Assembly (NCBI GenBank): GCA_028279375.1
Contig: JANQNW010000015.1
Coordinates: 1 to 64,000, forward strand
DNA from: Phycisphaerales bacterium
GTDB lineage: Bacteria > Planctomycetota > Phycisphaerae > Phycisphaerales > UBA1924
Direction: 5' to 3'
Length of the DNA stretch: 64,000 nt
Part shown: piece by piece, positions 1 to 9,860 of the stretch
Layout: each line of letters opens with the position of its first letter
How positions within the stretch are numbered: position 1 is the first letter of the stretch
Program-made: the position numbers and the translations under genes
The notes under the pieces: model-generated
What the model was told of the DNA's origin: nothing
The model's database searches: none
The model's input: the letters and a program-made list of their open reading frames with translations, nothing else

Positions 1-1
1 G

Positions 2-949
2 CTCAGCCAGCCGCTCTCGACCAAGTCGGACTCCGACTCGGCGGACGACATCGACGAGAAGACGCTCGGCGCGATCGAGGATGAGGACGCGGTGGACGCC
101 GCGCGCGACGAGGTCGCAGGCGAGATCGCCCAGATGGCGGGCGCCGTCTCACGTGGTGATGGCGAGCAGGTCGAACTCGAGCGCGTGCGCATCGTGCATC
201 GACCGCTGCGTCAGCGCCTGCCCGACACGCGCCGCTCGCTCACGCACAAGTTCAGCGTCGCCGGACACGAGGGCTATCTCACCGTCGGTCTGTACGACAA
301 CGGCAAGCCGGGCGAACTCTTCATCACGATGAGCAAGGAGGGCTCGACGATCGGCGGATTGATGGACTCGCTGGGCACGGCCGTCAGCGTCGCGTTCCAG
401 TACGGCGTGCCCGTCGAGAGCCTCGTCAACAAGTTCACGCATCAGCGCTTCGAGCCCAACGGCATGACGCTGAACCCGGACATCCCATTCGCCAAGAGCA
501 TCGTCGACTACATCTTCCGCTGGATGGGAATGGAGTTCGTCGAAGGCTATCGCGAGGCGAACTCGCCCCAGCGCACGGCGCCGGAGCCGACCGCTCCGGA
601 AACTCCGTCGAACGAGTCGGATCAGAAGACCGAAGACGTCGCGCAGGAGCGCGAGACCACGCCGGAAGTCGTCATCGAGACGAAGGCGCCCGTCGGCGCC
701 GAAGCGGATGCGATCGTCGCGCCCAATGCGCCGCGCGGGCCTTCGGGCAGCGTCGCCGTCGTGACGCGCTCGCTCAGCACGACCAGCGCCGTCGTGACGC
801 CGGATGGCGCCGCGATGAGCACGCTCTCGGTCGCGATGCGCGACTGCCAGGGCGATGCGCCGGCGTGCGATGAATGCGGAGAGATCACCGTGCGAAACGG
901 CACCTGTTACAAGTGCCTCAATTGTGGCCATTCGATGGGCTGCAGCTGA
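2..949 (+). CDS. nrdJ: Adenosylcobalamin-dependent (class II) ribonucleotide reductase, C-terminal part
   Basis: Partial gene entering from the left edge; 315 residues of the 3' end are visible in frame from base 2. Class II reductases reduce ribonucleotides to deoxyribonucleotides using adenosylcobalamin. The visible part contains the conserved segment GGLMDSLGTAVSVAFQYGVP, followed by KFTHQRFEPNG and the IVDYIFRWMGMEF block, which are typical of the NrdJ C-terminal domain. It ends in a cysteine-rich tail (CDECG, then CYKCLNCGHSMGCS) that in this family acts as the thiol relay re-reducing the active site. An acidic/Thr-rich linker of about 100 residues separates the two conserved parts and looks disordered. 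The catalytic barrel lies outside the window. The nearest plus-strand hairpin with a T-tract is about 430 bases downstream. Confidence 0.93.
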   Translation, partial: LSQPLSTKSDSDSADDIDEKTLGAIEDEDAVDAARDEVAGEIAQMAGAVSRGDGEQVELERVRIVHRPLRQRLPDTRRSLTHKFSVAGHEGYLTVGLYDNGKPGELFITMSKEGSTIGGLMDSLGTAVSVAFQYGVPVESLVNKFTHQRFEPNGMTLNPDIPFAKSIVDYIFRWMGMEFVEGYREANSPQRTAPEPTAPETPSNESDQKTEDVAQERETTPEVVIETKAPVGAEADAIVAPNAPRGPSGSVAVVTRSLSTTSAVVTPDGAAMSTLSVAMRDCQGDAPACDECGEITVRNGTCYKCLNCGHSMGCS

Positions 950-1494
950 GGCGCATACGAACGAACTGAAGGAACGACTGAAAACGAGTCACGAAAGGAA
1001 CGGATTCACAGACTGATCTTGATATGAGACGCGCCGGCGACTGCCGGTGTGACGAGCGCCTCCGCATCGAGCTCCGAGCGGATGCGTTCGACCGAGGAGG
1101 AGCGCCAGAAGGGCGAGCCTGAGGTTGGCGAAGGAAGGATCCTCCGCCCGCGCAGTGTCGGAAAGGACCCCGCCTGCGCGACTGTGACGACTCCGGAGGG
1201 GCGACTGATCGTCCTGGTCACAGGGGCCAGCGCAAGAAACGGAAGTGCAGACTGCGCCCTTCCACTCCTCCTCGGATCTTTCGACATACGTCCGCAGGAT
1301 CTGCGGACACACGGGCCACCCCCCACCCGAAGGGCGTCGCCGCCTTGCAATGAGGCGACACGCGTCGCCCTTCACCTCTTCGTTCCCCGAGCGGAGCCCA
1401 CCGCCGCTCGGGGAATTTTTGTGCGCGCACAGACCGCCCCTCGCGCGCTTCGCGATTTCAAATTCAACCCAGGGACAGGCATCAGAGGCGTTCG
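950..1494. other. Gene-free stretch with a structured 3' part
   Basis: No believable coding region. The part from about 1060 to 1240 contains a segment whose minus-strand translation resembles the short dispersed repeats seen in many GC-rich genomes; this is only an impression. From about 1329 the plus strand can fold: AAGGGCG pairs with CGCCCTT around a nested GTCGCC/GGCGAC stem. A perfect terminator-like hairpin follows at 1383-1420. This could be a long nrdJ 3' UTR or an independent small RNA. Confidence 0.5.
1383..1420 (+). terminator. Intrinsic terminator, plus strand
   Basis: A perfect 12-bp inverted repeat (TTCCCCGAGCGG at 1383-1394, CCGCTCGGGGAA at 1404-1415) has a 9-nt loop and is followed by TTTTT. 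The T-tract is on the plus strand only, so it serves rightward transcription. The only annotated rightward gene upstream is nrdJ, ending at 949. Confidence 0.8.
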
Positions 1495-1974
1495 CTACGC
1501 GCGCGTATAGACAGCGCGCATGAACTCGCACCACGACCCGTCGTCCTGCTGAAATTGCGAACGAAGCTCGCGGGCGCCGTCGTCGCGCAGCGTCACGATG
1601 TCCTGGTAGTTCGCCATCTGCGCGGGATCCGTGAAACTGGGGCCGGTGGTATCGAGCGTCAGGGTCCGGCGCGCCGCGTCCAGTTCGCCTTCGTAGACGA
1701 ACATCGACGCCATGATTGATCCGATCCACGTGCCGATGAACTTGCCCTTCGCAGGATCGAAACCGAGCGTCATGATCGCCTGCATCATGCCGCAGCCGGG
1801 CATCTCGCCTTCCATCAGTCCCTGCACCCACAGGTCGCCGAACTTGCTCACGACCTCGCTGCCGGTCGAACGGATCTCCGGCTCGCCCGGCCCTCCATCG
1901 CACACATTCTCGTAGGTCCATGCGCCGATCAGCTGCATGAGCCACTCATGTTCCGGTGTCGGATCGATGTTCAT
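1495..1974 (-). CDS. DUF1579-family protein
   Basis: A 159-residue soluble protein with no signal peptide. It matches from memory the DUF1579 family (beta-barrel-like, lipocalin-like hypothetical proteins). Typical features are an N-terminal HEWLMQLIGAWTYE, the central MMQAIMTLGFDPAKGKFIGT, and a C-terminal LDTTGPSFTDP region describing strands. The biochemical role is unknown. It is last in a leftward series after the DUF456 gene, with an 84-bp gap. The ATG start gives the full-length domain. Confidence 0.75.
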   Translation of the reverse strand: MNIDPTPEHEWLMQLIGAWTYENVCDGGPGEPEIRSTGSEVVSKFGDLWVQGLMEGEMPGCGMMQAIMTLGFDPAKGKFIGTWIGSIMASMFVYEGELDAARRTLTLDTTGPSFTDPAQMANYQDIVTLRDDGARELRSQFQQDDGSWCEFMRAVYTRA

Positions 1975-2058
1975 GTGATCGCTCCCGGCCGCCTGCGGCA
2001 GGTGAATCTGAACTGCGTACGGTATCAGATCAAGTGGATCGAGCAGGCGCCGAAGGGT

Positions 2059-2583
2059 CTACGAGACGAGGGCCGCGATCGTCAGGATCACGCCCACAAG
2101 CCCCGCGATCGTCGACTTGATCACGATGGCCATTGCGCGACCCTTGGCCGCGCCGCCGCCGACGCGCATCGCGTCCTTCCACGGACGCTCGTCCTTCGTG
2201 CGCTCGGCGATCGCCGCGAAGAGCCCGGCGCCGACGATTGCGCCGATGATGGCGCCCACGATCGGCACGGGAATCAGGATCTGACCGGTGACGACGCCCA
2301 CGACGCCGCCGACGATCGACATAATCATCGCGCGCTTGGAGCCGCCCGCTTTCTTCGCCGCCGCGCCGCTGGCGAGCAGTTCAATCACCTCGCCCGCCAC
2401 GGCAAGCGCCACGACGATCACGATGGGCGTCAGGCTGAAGAGATCGGGCTGCCACCACCACGCCGCCAGCGCCGCGGAGATGAGGATCCACACGCCCGGC
2501 AGTCCGACGATGGCCATCGCCATGGCCAGCAGCGTCATCAGCGCAAGCCCCACGCCGATCGAGATGGTGATGACTGTTTCCAT
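2059..2583 (-). CDS. DUF456 membrane protein
   Basis: A protein of about 174 residues, almost entirely hydrophobic, with four to five predicted membrane segments and Gly-rich helices such as MSIVGGVVGVVTGQILIPVP and GAIIGAIVGAGLFAAI. It matches the DUF456 family of small inner-membrane proteins of unknown function. I chose the ATG at 2583. A GTG 39 bases further upstream would add 13 hydrophilic residues and is less like the family start. It lies 75 bp downstream of smc and reads in the same direction, so cotranscription is possible. Confidence 0.8.
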   Translation of the reverse strand: METVITISIGVGLALMTLLAMAMAIVGLPGVWILISAALAAWWWQPDLFSLTPIVIVVALAVAGEVIELLASGAAAKKAGGSKRAMIMSIVGGVVGVVTGQILIPVPIVGAIIGAIVGAGLFAAIAERTKDERPWKDAMRVGGGAAKGRAMAIVIKSTIAGLVGVILTIAALVS

Positions 2584-2658
2584 TGCTCGGGAAGCCGCCT
2601 TCACGCAGGCGAAGGCGTCCACTCTTCTTGGGATTCAGGGCCGCTGAAGTTCGATGGA

Positions 2659-5600
2659 TCAGCTGACGCTTGATTCGACCGGCGTGGCCTGCTCCTGACG
2701 CATGTCGGCGAGCTTCACGCGCACCGAGCCGTTCGATGTCGGCGTCGCGGGCTCGGGCGTCGGCTCCGTCTTCTTCGGCGCCTTGCTCGTCTTGGCGTCC
2801 GCCTTGATGGCGCCATTCGCTGACACCTGGTCGAGTCGCACGCTGACGCGCGTCGAGACGCCCCGCTCCTGCATTGTCACGCCGTAGAGTTGATCTGCGG
2901 CCTGCATCGTGCGCTTGTGGTGCGTGATGATGATGAGATGGCTCGTGTCGGTGAACTTCTTCACCGTCTCGCAGAAGCGGCCGACGTTCGCTTCGTCGAG
3001 CGCCGCGTCCACCTCGTCGAGCACACAGAAGGGCGATGGCTTCGACTCGAAGATCGCCAGCAGCAGCGCGACGGCCGTCAGCGCCTTCTCGCCGCCGGAG
3101 AGCTGGCTGATCGAGCGCGGCTCCTTGCCTGGGGGCTTGGCGCGCACCTCCACGCCGCTCTCGAGCCAGTCGATCTCGCCCGTTTCAGGATCAGGCATCA
3201 GCCGGACCTCGGCGCGCCCGCCGCCGAAGAGCTTGCGGAACATGCCGTCAGGACCGGCGAAGTTCGCCTGGATGGCCTCGAATGAGTCCTTGAATCGCTG
3301 CTCGCTCGCGATCGAGAGCTTCTCGATGAGATCCTCCAGCTTGACGCGCGCCTCGTCGATGTCGGCGACCTGCTGAATGAGATCCTCGTTGCGCTCTTCG
3401 AGCTGGGTCTCTTCTTCGATCGCGTCGAGATTGACGTTGCCGAGCTTCTTGATCTGCTTGCGGAGTTCGTCGATCTCACCCTGCACAAGTTCCGGATCGA
3501 TCGGCGCGACATCGCCCGCGGCCATCAGCTCCTGGTATTCCGGATGCTCGGCATTGAGGTCGAGATTGACATCCTCCATCGCGCGCTGTTCGACAGCTTC
3601 GCGCTTCACCTCGATCTCTCGTCGGTTGATCTCGAAGTCGTGCCACTCGCGCTCAACAGCGCGCATCTGCTCGCGCGACTCATTGAGCGACTCCGCCAAC
3701 GACTGCGATCGGCGATCAGCGGCGCTGAGGCGTTCGGACATGGCCCCAATCTGCACGCCTGCCTCCTTCGCGAGCGCAATCGCCTGCTGTGCTTCGCGCT
3801 CGGCGCCTTCGATCGCCTCACGTCGCTCCGCGACGCGCGCCTCATGGCGCCGAAGCTCTTCGCGCGTCCGATCGGCGCTGGCGTTCGCTTCGTCCTGCTC
3901 GACGGCGACGCGCCGAAGCTCGCGCTCCGTATTCCGAAGCTGATCGGCGCACTGGCTCGCGTGCACCCGAGATGTCGACATGTCCTCGGTCGCCTGGTGC
4001 AGTTCGTTCTCGCGCTCCTCGAGTGATTCCTCGGCCTTCCTGGCAAGCGCCGTCTGCTCCGCGTGAAGACGCTGGAGCGACTCGGCTTTCTGCTCGAGCT
4101 CGGCCTGCTCCGACCGAAGCGCCGCGCTGCGCTCGACGAGCGACTGAAGCTCATCGTATTGCCGCGCCTGATCACGCTTCGCCCGGGCGTCTTCGCCCTC
4201 GATGCGCTCGAGCGTGGACTCCGCGAGCACGAGCGACCGCTGCTCGGTGGCGATGCTCTGCCGCAGCTCGGTGCGCGTCATGTCAACGCGCTCCCACTGC
4301 TCGCCAAGGGCGGTCAGCGTCTCGCGATCGCGCTCGATCGACGCGTCAAGACGCGCCATCTTCTCATTCAGCTCGCGCAGCTCGGTCGTGCGCTGCAGGA
4401 TGCCGGCGCCATCCTCCTCGCCCGCCACGTGCGGCCCGGCGATGATGCGTCCATCCGCCTCCAGAACCTCGCCGGCGGTCGTCACGAATCGCGCGCCTGG
4501 CGCATGAGCGCCGGCGCGGAGCATGAGAGCCGAATCGAGATCCGGCGCGATGTACGTGCGTCCGAGCAGGCGCTCCAGCACGCCGCGCGCCCGGTCATCG
4601 GCGCTCACGGCGTCCAGCACACGGCGAATGCGCCCCATCGAGTCGACGACGATCGGATCATGCTGCTGATCGCTCGCGGAAGCGCCTGCGATGCGCTCGA
4701 TGAACGTCACGCGACCCGGCAGCTCCGCAAGGGCGCCGTCGTCGATCAGTCGATGCGTCGATTCGATCACAAGCGCCTGCAGATTCGCGCCAAGCGCCGC
4801 CTCGACGGCGCCCGCATGCTCTGCGTCAGTCGTGATGAGATCAGCCAGCGGAGCAATGACGGGACTGAAGACGCCTTCCGGACCTTCCTCGTCCCGTCGA
4901 TCGAGCACGGCTCGCACGGCGTCGCCGAGACCGGCGCGCGATTCGATCATTTCAGTCAGCGCCGCGCCGCGACTCTCATGCGCAATGCGTCGCTGTTCGA
5001 GACTGTTCAGTCGTGTCGACGCTTCCTCCTGGTCGCTCGACAACGCCTGGGCGGAGCGTTCAGACGCCGCGAGTTTCCGCTCCAGATCCGCGGTCGACTC
5101 CCGAAGTCCCTCGATCGACGCCTGCAGTTCGTCCTTCTGCTCAGCGAGGCGAAGGCGCTCGGCCCGCGTCTCCTCCATCACGGCGCGGATGCGATCGGCG
5201 TCATCGCCCATGGACGCAATGCGCTGGCGCTCCGACTCCAGGCGGCTCACGAGTCCGGTGCGATCACGATCGATATTCGCGCACGCCGCCTTGAGCTCCA
5301 TCAGGCGCGCCCGATCGTCCGCCATCTCCGTTTGGATGCGCGCCCGGCGTTCTGTCACGCTCGTCAGGCGCTCCTCGGCCTCCTTGACGTTCGCTTCCAG
5401 GCGCCCGCATTCGTCCCGGTGGCGCTCCGCCTGCTCGGCGAGCTCATCCGCTCGGGCGATCAGCTCTTCGAGTCGGGCGCGCTCGACTTCACTCTGCTGC
5501 AGCGTCTCCTCGGCGGAGCGCTCCAGCAGCGTTTTCCGCTCGCGCGCCGTGTGAGCCCGATGCTCGGCGCCCGTCTTCTGCGACTCGAGATCGCGATGCT

Positions 5601-6579
5601 CGGCGACGAGATCATGGCGAGCCAGATCCGCTTCCTGCTTCTGCGCCTCCACGCCCTCGACCTCGGCCGCGGCCTCCGTACGCAGCGCCGAGAGCTCCTG
5701 CAAACGCGACGTCAACTCGTCGAGCTTTGTCAGCAGCTCGTGATGCAGGTGGAACGCATGCGCCATCTTCAGGCCGCGAAGCTCCACGTCGAGCGTCTTG
5801 AACTTGCGTGCGCGCTCGGCCTGCCCCTTGACGATGCGCAGGCGGCGCTCCGTGGACTGGAGCTGCTCGCGCACGCGCACGAGATTGACTTCCGTTCGCT
5901 CGAGCTTGCGCTGCGCCTCGATGCGTCGCACCTTGAACTTCGCGACGCCCGCGGCTTCCTCGAAGATCGTGCGCCGCTCCTGCGGCGACGCCAGCAGCAT
6001 CGAGTCAACCTTGCCCTGCTCGATGATCGAGTACGCGTCGGCGCCGACGCCCGTATCGAGGAAGAGATCGCGAATGTCGCGCAGGCGCGCTTTCTTGCCG
6101 TTGATCAGGTAGGCGCTCGTGCCGTCGCGATAGAGCCGACGTTCGACATCGACCTGCTCGGTGCTGATGGGCAGGGCGCGCGCGCGTGTGGCGCGGACGC
6201 CGTTGTTCTTCACGTTCGATTCCGCGTCGCCGTCGCCGAACTCGTCATCGAGCCCGAGTTCGTGCAGCGCGATGCGCTCGGAGGCGGCGCTGGAGGCGGG
6301 CTCGGTGTCGTCGATCAGCGGGTTGTCGAAGGTGAGGATGACGCTGGCCATGCCCGTGGGCTTGCGGCCGGCGCTGCCGGCGAAGATGACGTCCGCCATC
6401 TCCTTGGAGCGCAGCGACTTCGCGGAGCGCTCGCCGAGCACCCACTTGATCGCATCCACCACGTTGGATTTGCCGCAGCCATTCGGTCCGACGATCCCGG
6501 TGATCGGCGCGTCGAACGTGAACTCGGTCCGGTCCGCGAAGGACTTGAAACCGACGAGCGTCATCTTGGCCAAACGCAT
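2659..6579 (-). CDS. smc: Chromosome segregation protein SMC
   Basis: The ATPase core of the bacterial SMC-ScpAB complex, which loads at parS/ori and aligns chromosome arms. The 1306 residues show the full architecture: [16 protein letters not shown] start, Walker [10 protein letters not shown] at about residues 31-39, Q-loop [12 protein letters not shown], a long coiled coil, a hinge at about 530-700, and a second coiled coil. A signature [14 protein letters not shown] and Walker [17 protein letters not shown] sit near the C-terminus. An acidic insertion of about 50 residues lies between Walker A and the Q-loop. A Lys/Pro/Thr-rich tail of about 60 residues extends beyond the head; both look like lineage-specific additions. 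Start chosen at 6579, with GAGG 11 nt upstream and family agreement; an in-frame ATG at 6597 is possible. scpA and scpB are not in the window. Confidence 0.97.
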   Translation of the reverse strand: MRLAKMTLVGFKSFADRTEFTFDAPITGIVGPNGCGKSNVVDAIKWVLGERSAKSLRSKEMADVIFAGSAGRKPTGMASVILTFDNPLIDDTEPASSAASERIALHELGLDDEFGDGDAESNVKNNGVRATRARALPISTEQVDVERRLYRDGTSAYLINGKKARLRDIRDLFLDTGVGADAYSIIEQGKVDSMLLASPQERRTIFEEAAGVAKFKVRRIEAQRKLERTEVNLVRVREQLQSTERRLRIVKGQAERARKFKTLDVELRGLKMAHAFHLHHELLTKLDELTSRLQELSALRTEAAAEVEGVEAQKQEADLARHDLVAEHRDLESQKTGAEHRAHTARERKTLLERSAEETLQQSEVERARLEELIARADELAEQAERHRDECGRLEANVKEAEERLTSVTERRARIQTEMADDRARLMELKAACANIDRDRTGLVSRLESERQRIASMGDDADRIRAVMEETRAERLRLAEQKDELQASIEGLRESTADLERKLAASERSAQALSSDQEEASTRLNSLEQRRIAHESRGAALTEMIESRAGLGDAVRAVLDRRDEEGPEGVFSPVIAPLADLITTDAEHAGAVEAALGANLQALVIESTHRLIDDGALAELPGRVTFIERIAGASASDQQHDPIVVDSMGRIRRVLDAVSADDRARGVLERLLGRTYIAPDLDSALMLRAGAHAPGARFVTTAGEVLEADGRIIAGPHVAGEEDGAGILQRTTELRELNEKMARLDASIERDRETLTALGEQWERVDMTRTELRQSIATEQRSLVLAESTLERIEGEDARAKRDQARQYDELQSLVERSAALRSEQAELEQKAESLQRLHAEQTALARKAEESLEERENELHQATEDMSTSRVHASQCADQLRNTERELRRVAVEQDEANASADRTREELRRHEARVAERREAIEGAEREAQQAIALAKEAGVQIGAMSERLSAADRRSQSLAESLNESREQMRAVEREWHDFEINRREIEVKREAVEQRAMEDVNLDLNAEHPEYQELMAAGDVAPIDPELVQGEIDELRKQIKKLGNVNLDAIEEETQLEERNEDLIQQVADIDEARVKLEDLIEKLSIASEQRFKDSFEAIQANFAGPDGMFRKLFGGGRAEVRLMPDPETGEIDWLESGVEVRAKPPGKEPRSISQLSGGEKALTAVALLLAIFESKPSPFCVLDEVDAALDEANVGRFCETVKKFTDTSHLIIITHHKRTMQAADQLYGVTMQERGVSTRVSVRLDQVSANGAIKADAKTSKAPKKTEPTPEPATPTSNGSVRVKLADMRQEQATPVESSVS

Positions 6580-6756
6580 CAAGGATGAGACCTCCATGTC
6601 TTCGTCCCGTCGCCGGCGATCACCAGGCGGGAATCCTCATGCGGCTCGTCCATGAGCCGGGTCGAACCGGGCGCACGCCGCTGCGCCGCGCGATCGGGGC
6701 AGTATGACCCCCGGTCGGGCAGGGCACAACAGAACGGGGCGCCTGTCCACATCCTC

Positions 6757-8667
6757 TTATTTCGGCTCTTTGGGGCCTTGGAGCGGCACAACGTAGATCC
6801 TCCGCTCCTCCTCTTCGCCATCCTCGTCGCCCTCGCCGTCGATCCCCAGCGAGCGGTCCTGCTGGCGCTGGGCGAACTCGGTCTCGTCGAGCTCATCCTC
6901 GCTGAACTCCGGGCGATCCGCGTCGAACATCCGCCGCATGGAGTTCATCATCTCCGCGGCGACCTTGTCCTGCTCCGCCACGAATCCGGCGTTCATGCCG
7001 TCGCCCTTCCATACCTCATACAGAGCGCCGACCACCTCCGAGTAGGAGAGCCCAAGGCCCGGCGACGGGTCCTCCGGCGTCTGATCGTGCCCAAGGAATC
7101 GAATGAAGCGCGAGAGATCGGGATCGATCGTCGTGTTCGTCGTCTGGCCCGTCTTGTAGTCGCGGTAGTAGAGTCGCACCGGGTCCAGCGCGGACTCCGA
7201 CGCCAGCATCAGCCGGTCCGCCCAGCCGAAGACGAGCGACGGACGACTGAGCTCGGCGCCCGTGCCGAAGAGCACGATGCGCGGCTCGCCGATCTGGCTC
7301 ACGTACACCATCGGGTTCGTCGACTCGACCTGGTCGAGGAAGAACTTGCCCGAGACGCGCTGACGGCGCACGGCCGCGTCTCCCCGGCGCGCCAGGGCCT
7401 CGTAGGCCGCGACGCGCACATCGATCTCATTCTGGTTAACCAGGCGCATCAGCGCCTGGCTTACTTCAGTGCTCGTGTCGGCGTCCGCGAGCAGGCCGAT
7501 TGCGTCCGCGCGGATCGCCGATGGTCCATTCTCGGCGAGATCGATCAATGGATCGATGGTGAGCGCATCGCCGAGACGAGCGCCGGCGCGCAGCGCCGCA
7601 AGTCGCGGGCGCGCCTCCGGATACGTGTACATATCACGCAACTGCGGGATCGCGCTCTCGCCCAGCGCCTCGAGACGCCAGCTCAGCGGCTGCGCCAGGC
7701 CAGGCGACTCCTTCAACGCACGGATGTACCGGCGCGCATGCTCCTGCGCGAAACGCTGATCGATGCGCGTCGCCATCATCAGCGGGATGAACTTCTCAGT
7801 GTCGTTGATGTACTTGCGCGGCGTGTTGATCTCCACCGCTTCTTCGCTGCGACCGACGGCGACCTCCGTCGAGTCGTAGGGTCCGCGCGGGAAGCGCGAG
7901 TTGATCGCCGCGACGACCGACTGCGCCCGCGCGTGCGAAGGCGTGTCGAGCATGAGGAAGAGCTCGCGCTTCTTGATCACCTCGGCGCCGTCGAGCACGC
8001 GTCCCGTGCTGCGATTGATCGCGTCCTCGCCATCCTGGGCTGGGTCGGCGAAGGGATTGATGAAGATGTCGCCGCTGGCCGTCGCGATGACGGGCGTGTC
8101 CGGCGAAGCAGGCGAGGCGAGGCCGGCGCGCAGATCCGTCGTCCAGAGCCTCCCGCCCTCGATGCTCGTCGTCGACGTGCCAGGCAGCGCCGTGACGATC
8201 ACATCAACGCGCGTGCCGGCCTGGGCGCCCGGCGGAATGATCGCCTGCACCATGACGACGGCCGTGTTCTTGTCGTTGAGCATGCGCGTCGGCGTCGTCC
8301 AGCCGTTGCCCATGACCTCGCTGCCGACGCCCTTCTTGGTCATCTCGCGCTCCATGAGCGCGCGAACGCCGGTGGGGACGTCAGCCGAGCCGGTGCCGTT
8401 CAGATTCACGACGACGCCGTAGCCTGAGACGAGCATCGACTCGGTGCCGCGCAGCGTGGCTGTTGTCTCGACGACGCCGCGCAGGATCGCCGGCTCATCG
8501 CGATTCACGGTGACCGGATTGGAAGCGCGCGGGCGGCGTTTGGCGCCGGAGGAGCACGCCTCCAGCGGCACGGTGATCGCCAGCAACGCCAGACTGATCA
8601 GCGTCAGACGGAGCGCACGTGGCGCGGCGCGACCGCGGAGGTGATTCTCTCGAATGACTCTGCCCAT
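6757..8667 (-). CDS. FlgI-like (flagellar P-ring family) lipoprotein with HEAT-like repeats
   Basis: A 636-residue exported lipoprotein with a signal peptide ending in lipobox LEAC (Cys38). The N-terminal third has the FlgI hallmarks: LVSGYGVVVNLNGTGS, followed by a run on inhibiting degeneracy (PPGAQAGTRVDVIVTALPGTST) and the GGRLWTTDLR block. The middle (about residues 290-400) consists of short paired helices resembling HEAT repeats. A C-terminal domain of unknown type ends in an acidic stretch. True FlgI forms the flagellar P-ring in the peptidoglycan layer and is not lipidated. No flagellar operon is nearby, so a different periplasmic ring or scaffold role is more likely. The ATG at 8667 was chosen because it directly precedes the signal peptide. 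Confidence 0.75.
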   Translation of the reverse strand: MGRVIRENHLRGRAAPRALRLTLISLALLAITVPLEACSSGAKRRPRASNPVTVNRDEPAILRGVVETTATLRGTESMLVSGYGVVVNLNGTGSADVPTGVRALMEREMTKKGVGSEVMGNGWTTPTRMLNDKNTAVVMVQAIIPPGAQAGTRVDVIVTALPGTSTTSIEGGRLWTTDLRAGLASPASPDTPVIATASGDIFINPFADPAQDGEDAINRSTGRVLDGAEVIKKRELFLMLDTPSHARAQSVVAAINSRFPRGPYDSTEVAVGRSEEAVEINTPRKYINDTEKFIPLMMATRIDQRFAQEHARRYIRALKESPGLAQPLSWRLEALGESAIPQLRDMYTYPEARPRLAALRAGARLGDALTIDPLIDLAENGPSAIRADAIGLLADADTSTEVSQALMRLVNQNEIDVRVAAYEALARRGDAAVRRQRVSGKFFLDQVESTNPMVYVSQIGEPRIVLFGTGAELSRPSLVFGWADRLMLASESALDPVRLYYRDYKTGQTTNTTIDPDLSRFIRFLGHDQTPEDPSPGLGLSYSEVVGALYEVWKGDGMNAGFVAEQDKVAAEMMNSMRRMFDADRPEFSEDELDETEFAQRQQDRSLGIDGEGDEDGEEEERRIYVVPLQGPKEPK

Positions 8668-8795
8668 GTGACGAGCAATCTCCGGCAGAACGCGCGGAAG
8701 CCTCCGCTGACCTCTCAAGCCCCCCGTGGGCCGAGTCAGCGGACGCTCGCATCCTGCGTCACGAATCAATTGTGGCGGCGACGAACGCCGACCCC

Positions 8796-9758
8796 TCAGG
8801 ACTTCTTCCCGAGGACGAATCCTATCCCGGCGCACACGAGCGCAAGCCCGCCAAGCGCCGCGACGATGATCATGAACTGGTCCGACAGCAGCTGCGAAAG
8901 CGTGTTGTCGCCGATCTCCATCAGCCCGCCGATGACCGCGATCATGCCGACCAGCAGCGCGACGAGCATCGCCAGCGAAAGCCCGCCGACCAGACCGCTG
9001 CCCGGACCGTCATAAGGCTCGGCCGCGATCATCGCTCCACCACCCGCCATCGCGGGCGCCATGCCCGCTGGGCTCGACATGTCTTCCTCTTCACCCTCGA
9101 AGAGGCCGCTCGCGCCCGCGGCTGAGTTCGCCGACTCCTCGTCGGAATAGAGATCATCAAGGAACTCGACGGCGCCAAGCGATGTGTCATCGCTCTCGCG
9201 CGTCAGGTCGAGCAGGCCCGAGCCGGAGCCGACGGATTCGAGCGTCAGTTCGCCGATGCCGTCGTCCGTCACGAGCGTGTCGGCCCCCGCGTCGGCGGAG
9301 TCGAGTTCGTCATCGGCGTCGAAGATGCTGACGCCGGTCTTCTGCTTCGGATTCTCTTCAATACCCAGTTCGCCGCTGCCGGTCAGATCGCCGCCGGAGT
9401 CGCCGAGTACACCGCTGTCGCCGAGCGAGATCGCTGGGCCTGATCCGCTTGACAGACCAGCCTCCGGTGCGCCCGTGTCGAGATTCAGGTCGCCGGAGCC
9501 GATGCTGTCCGCAAGGTCCAGCGCGTCGCCGGCGAGAGAGTCTGCCAACGGAATCATGCTGCTCATGTCAGCGGGATCGACATCCTGGTCATCCGCATCG
9601 TCCGACGAGAGCAGGTCGATCTGGTCCACCTTGAACATCAGTTTGTCGCGATCGCGAAACTCCTGGATCCGGCCGCTGGCGGCCATTTCCCGGATCTCGT
9701 CCTCGCTGACGCTGAGCTTCGCAGCGGCCTCTTCGAGCGTGTAGAACATCTTGGCCAT
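8796..9758 (-). CDS. Membrane-tethered HTH (MerR/excisionase-type) protein
   Basis: A 320-residue protein. Residues 1-60 (MAKMFYTLEEAAAKLSVSED and onward) are a MerR/excisionase-type helix-turn-helix that normally binds DNA. About 190 residues of Asp/Ser/Gly-rich low-complexity linker with repeated LGDSG/LDLADS motifs follow. Two hydrophobic helices near the C-terminus (GLVGGLSLAMLVALLVGMIA and ALGGLALVCAGIGFVLG) end in Lys-Lys-Ser. The predicted topology is a cytoplasmic DNA-binding head tethered to the inner membrane by a long acidic tether. Start at 9758 is supported by GGAGG 10 nt upstream. The target genes are unknown. Confidence 0.75.
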   Translation of the reverse strand: MAKMFYTLEEAAAKLSVSEDEIREMAASGRIQEFRDRDKLMFKVDQIDLLSSDDADDQDVDPADMSSMIPLADSLAGDALDLADSIGSGDLNLDTGAPEAGLSSGSGPAISLGDSGVLGDSGGDLTGSGELGIEENPKQKTGVSIFDADDELDSADAGADTLVTDDGIGELTLESVGSGSGLLDLTRESDDTSLGAVEFLDDLYSDEESANSAAGASGLFEGEEEDMSSPAGMAPAMAGGGAMIAAEPYDGPGSGLVGGLSLAMLVALLVGMIAVIGGLMEIGDNTLSQLLSDQFMIIVAALGGLALVCAGIGFVLGKKS

Positions 9759-9860
9759 TGAACTTGGCCTCCGTAGACATGCGGCTGATTGGGCAAACCC
9801 CCGACGGCCGCTCAGTATCGCAAGTAGGGCGGATCTTGCAACGCTATCCTCCGCCCCAGA

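Noticed and set aside
1060..1240. Dispersed repeat resembling those in other GC-rich genomes
   Set aside because: Only an impression from the translated text; no second copy is visible in this window.
4063..6588. Very long open frame antisense to smc
   Set aside because: High-GC codon bias leaves antisense frames open; the translation is low-complexity Arg/Leu/Ala with no domain, and smc on the other strand is unmistakable.
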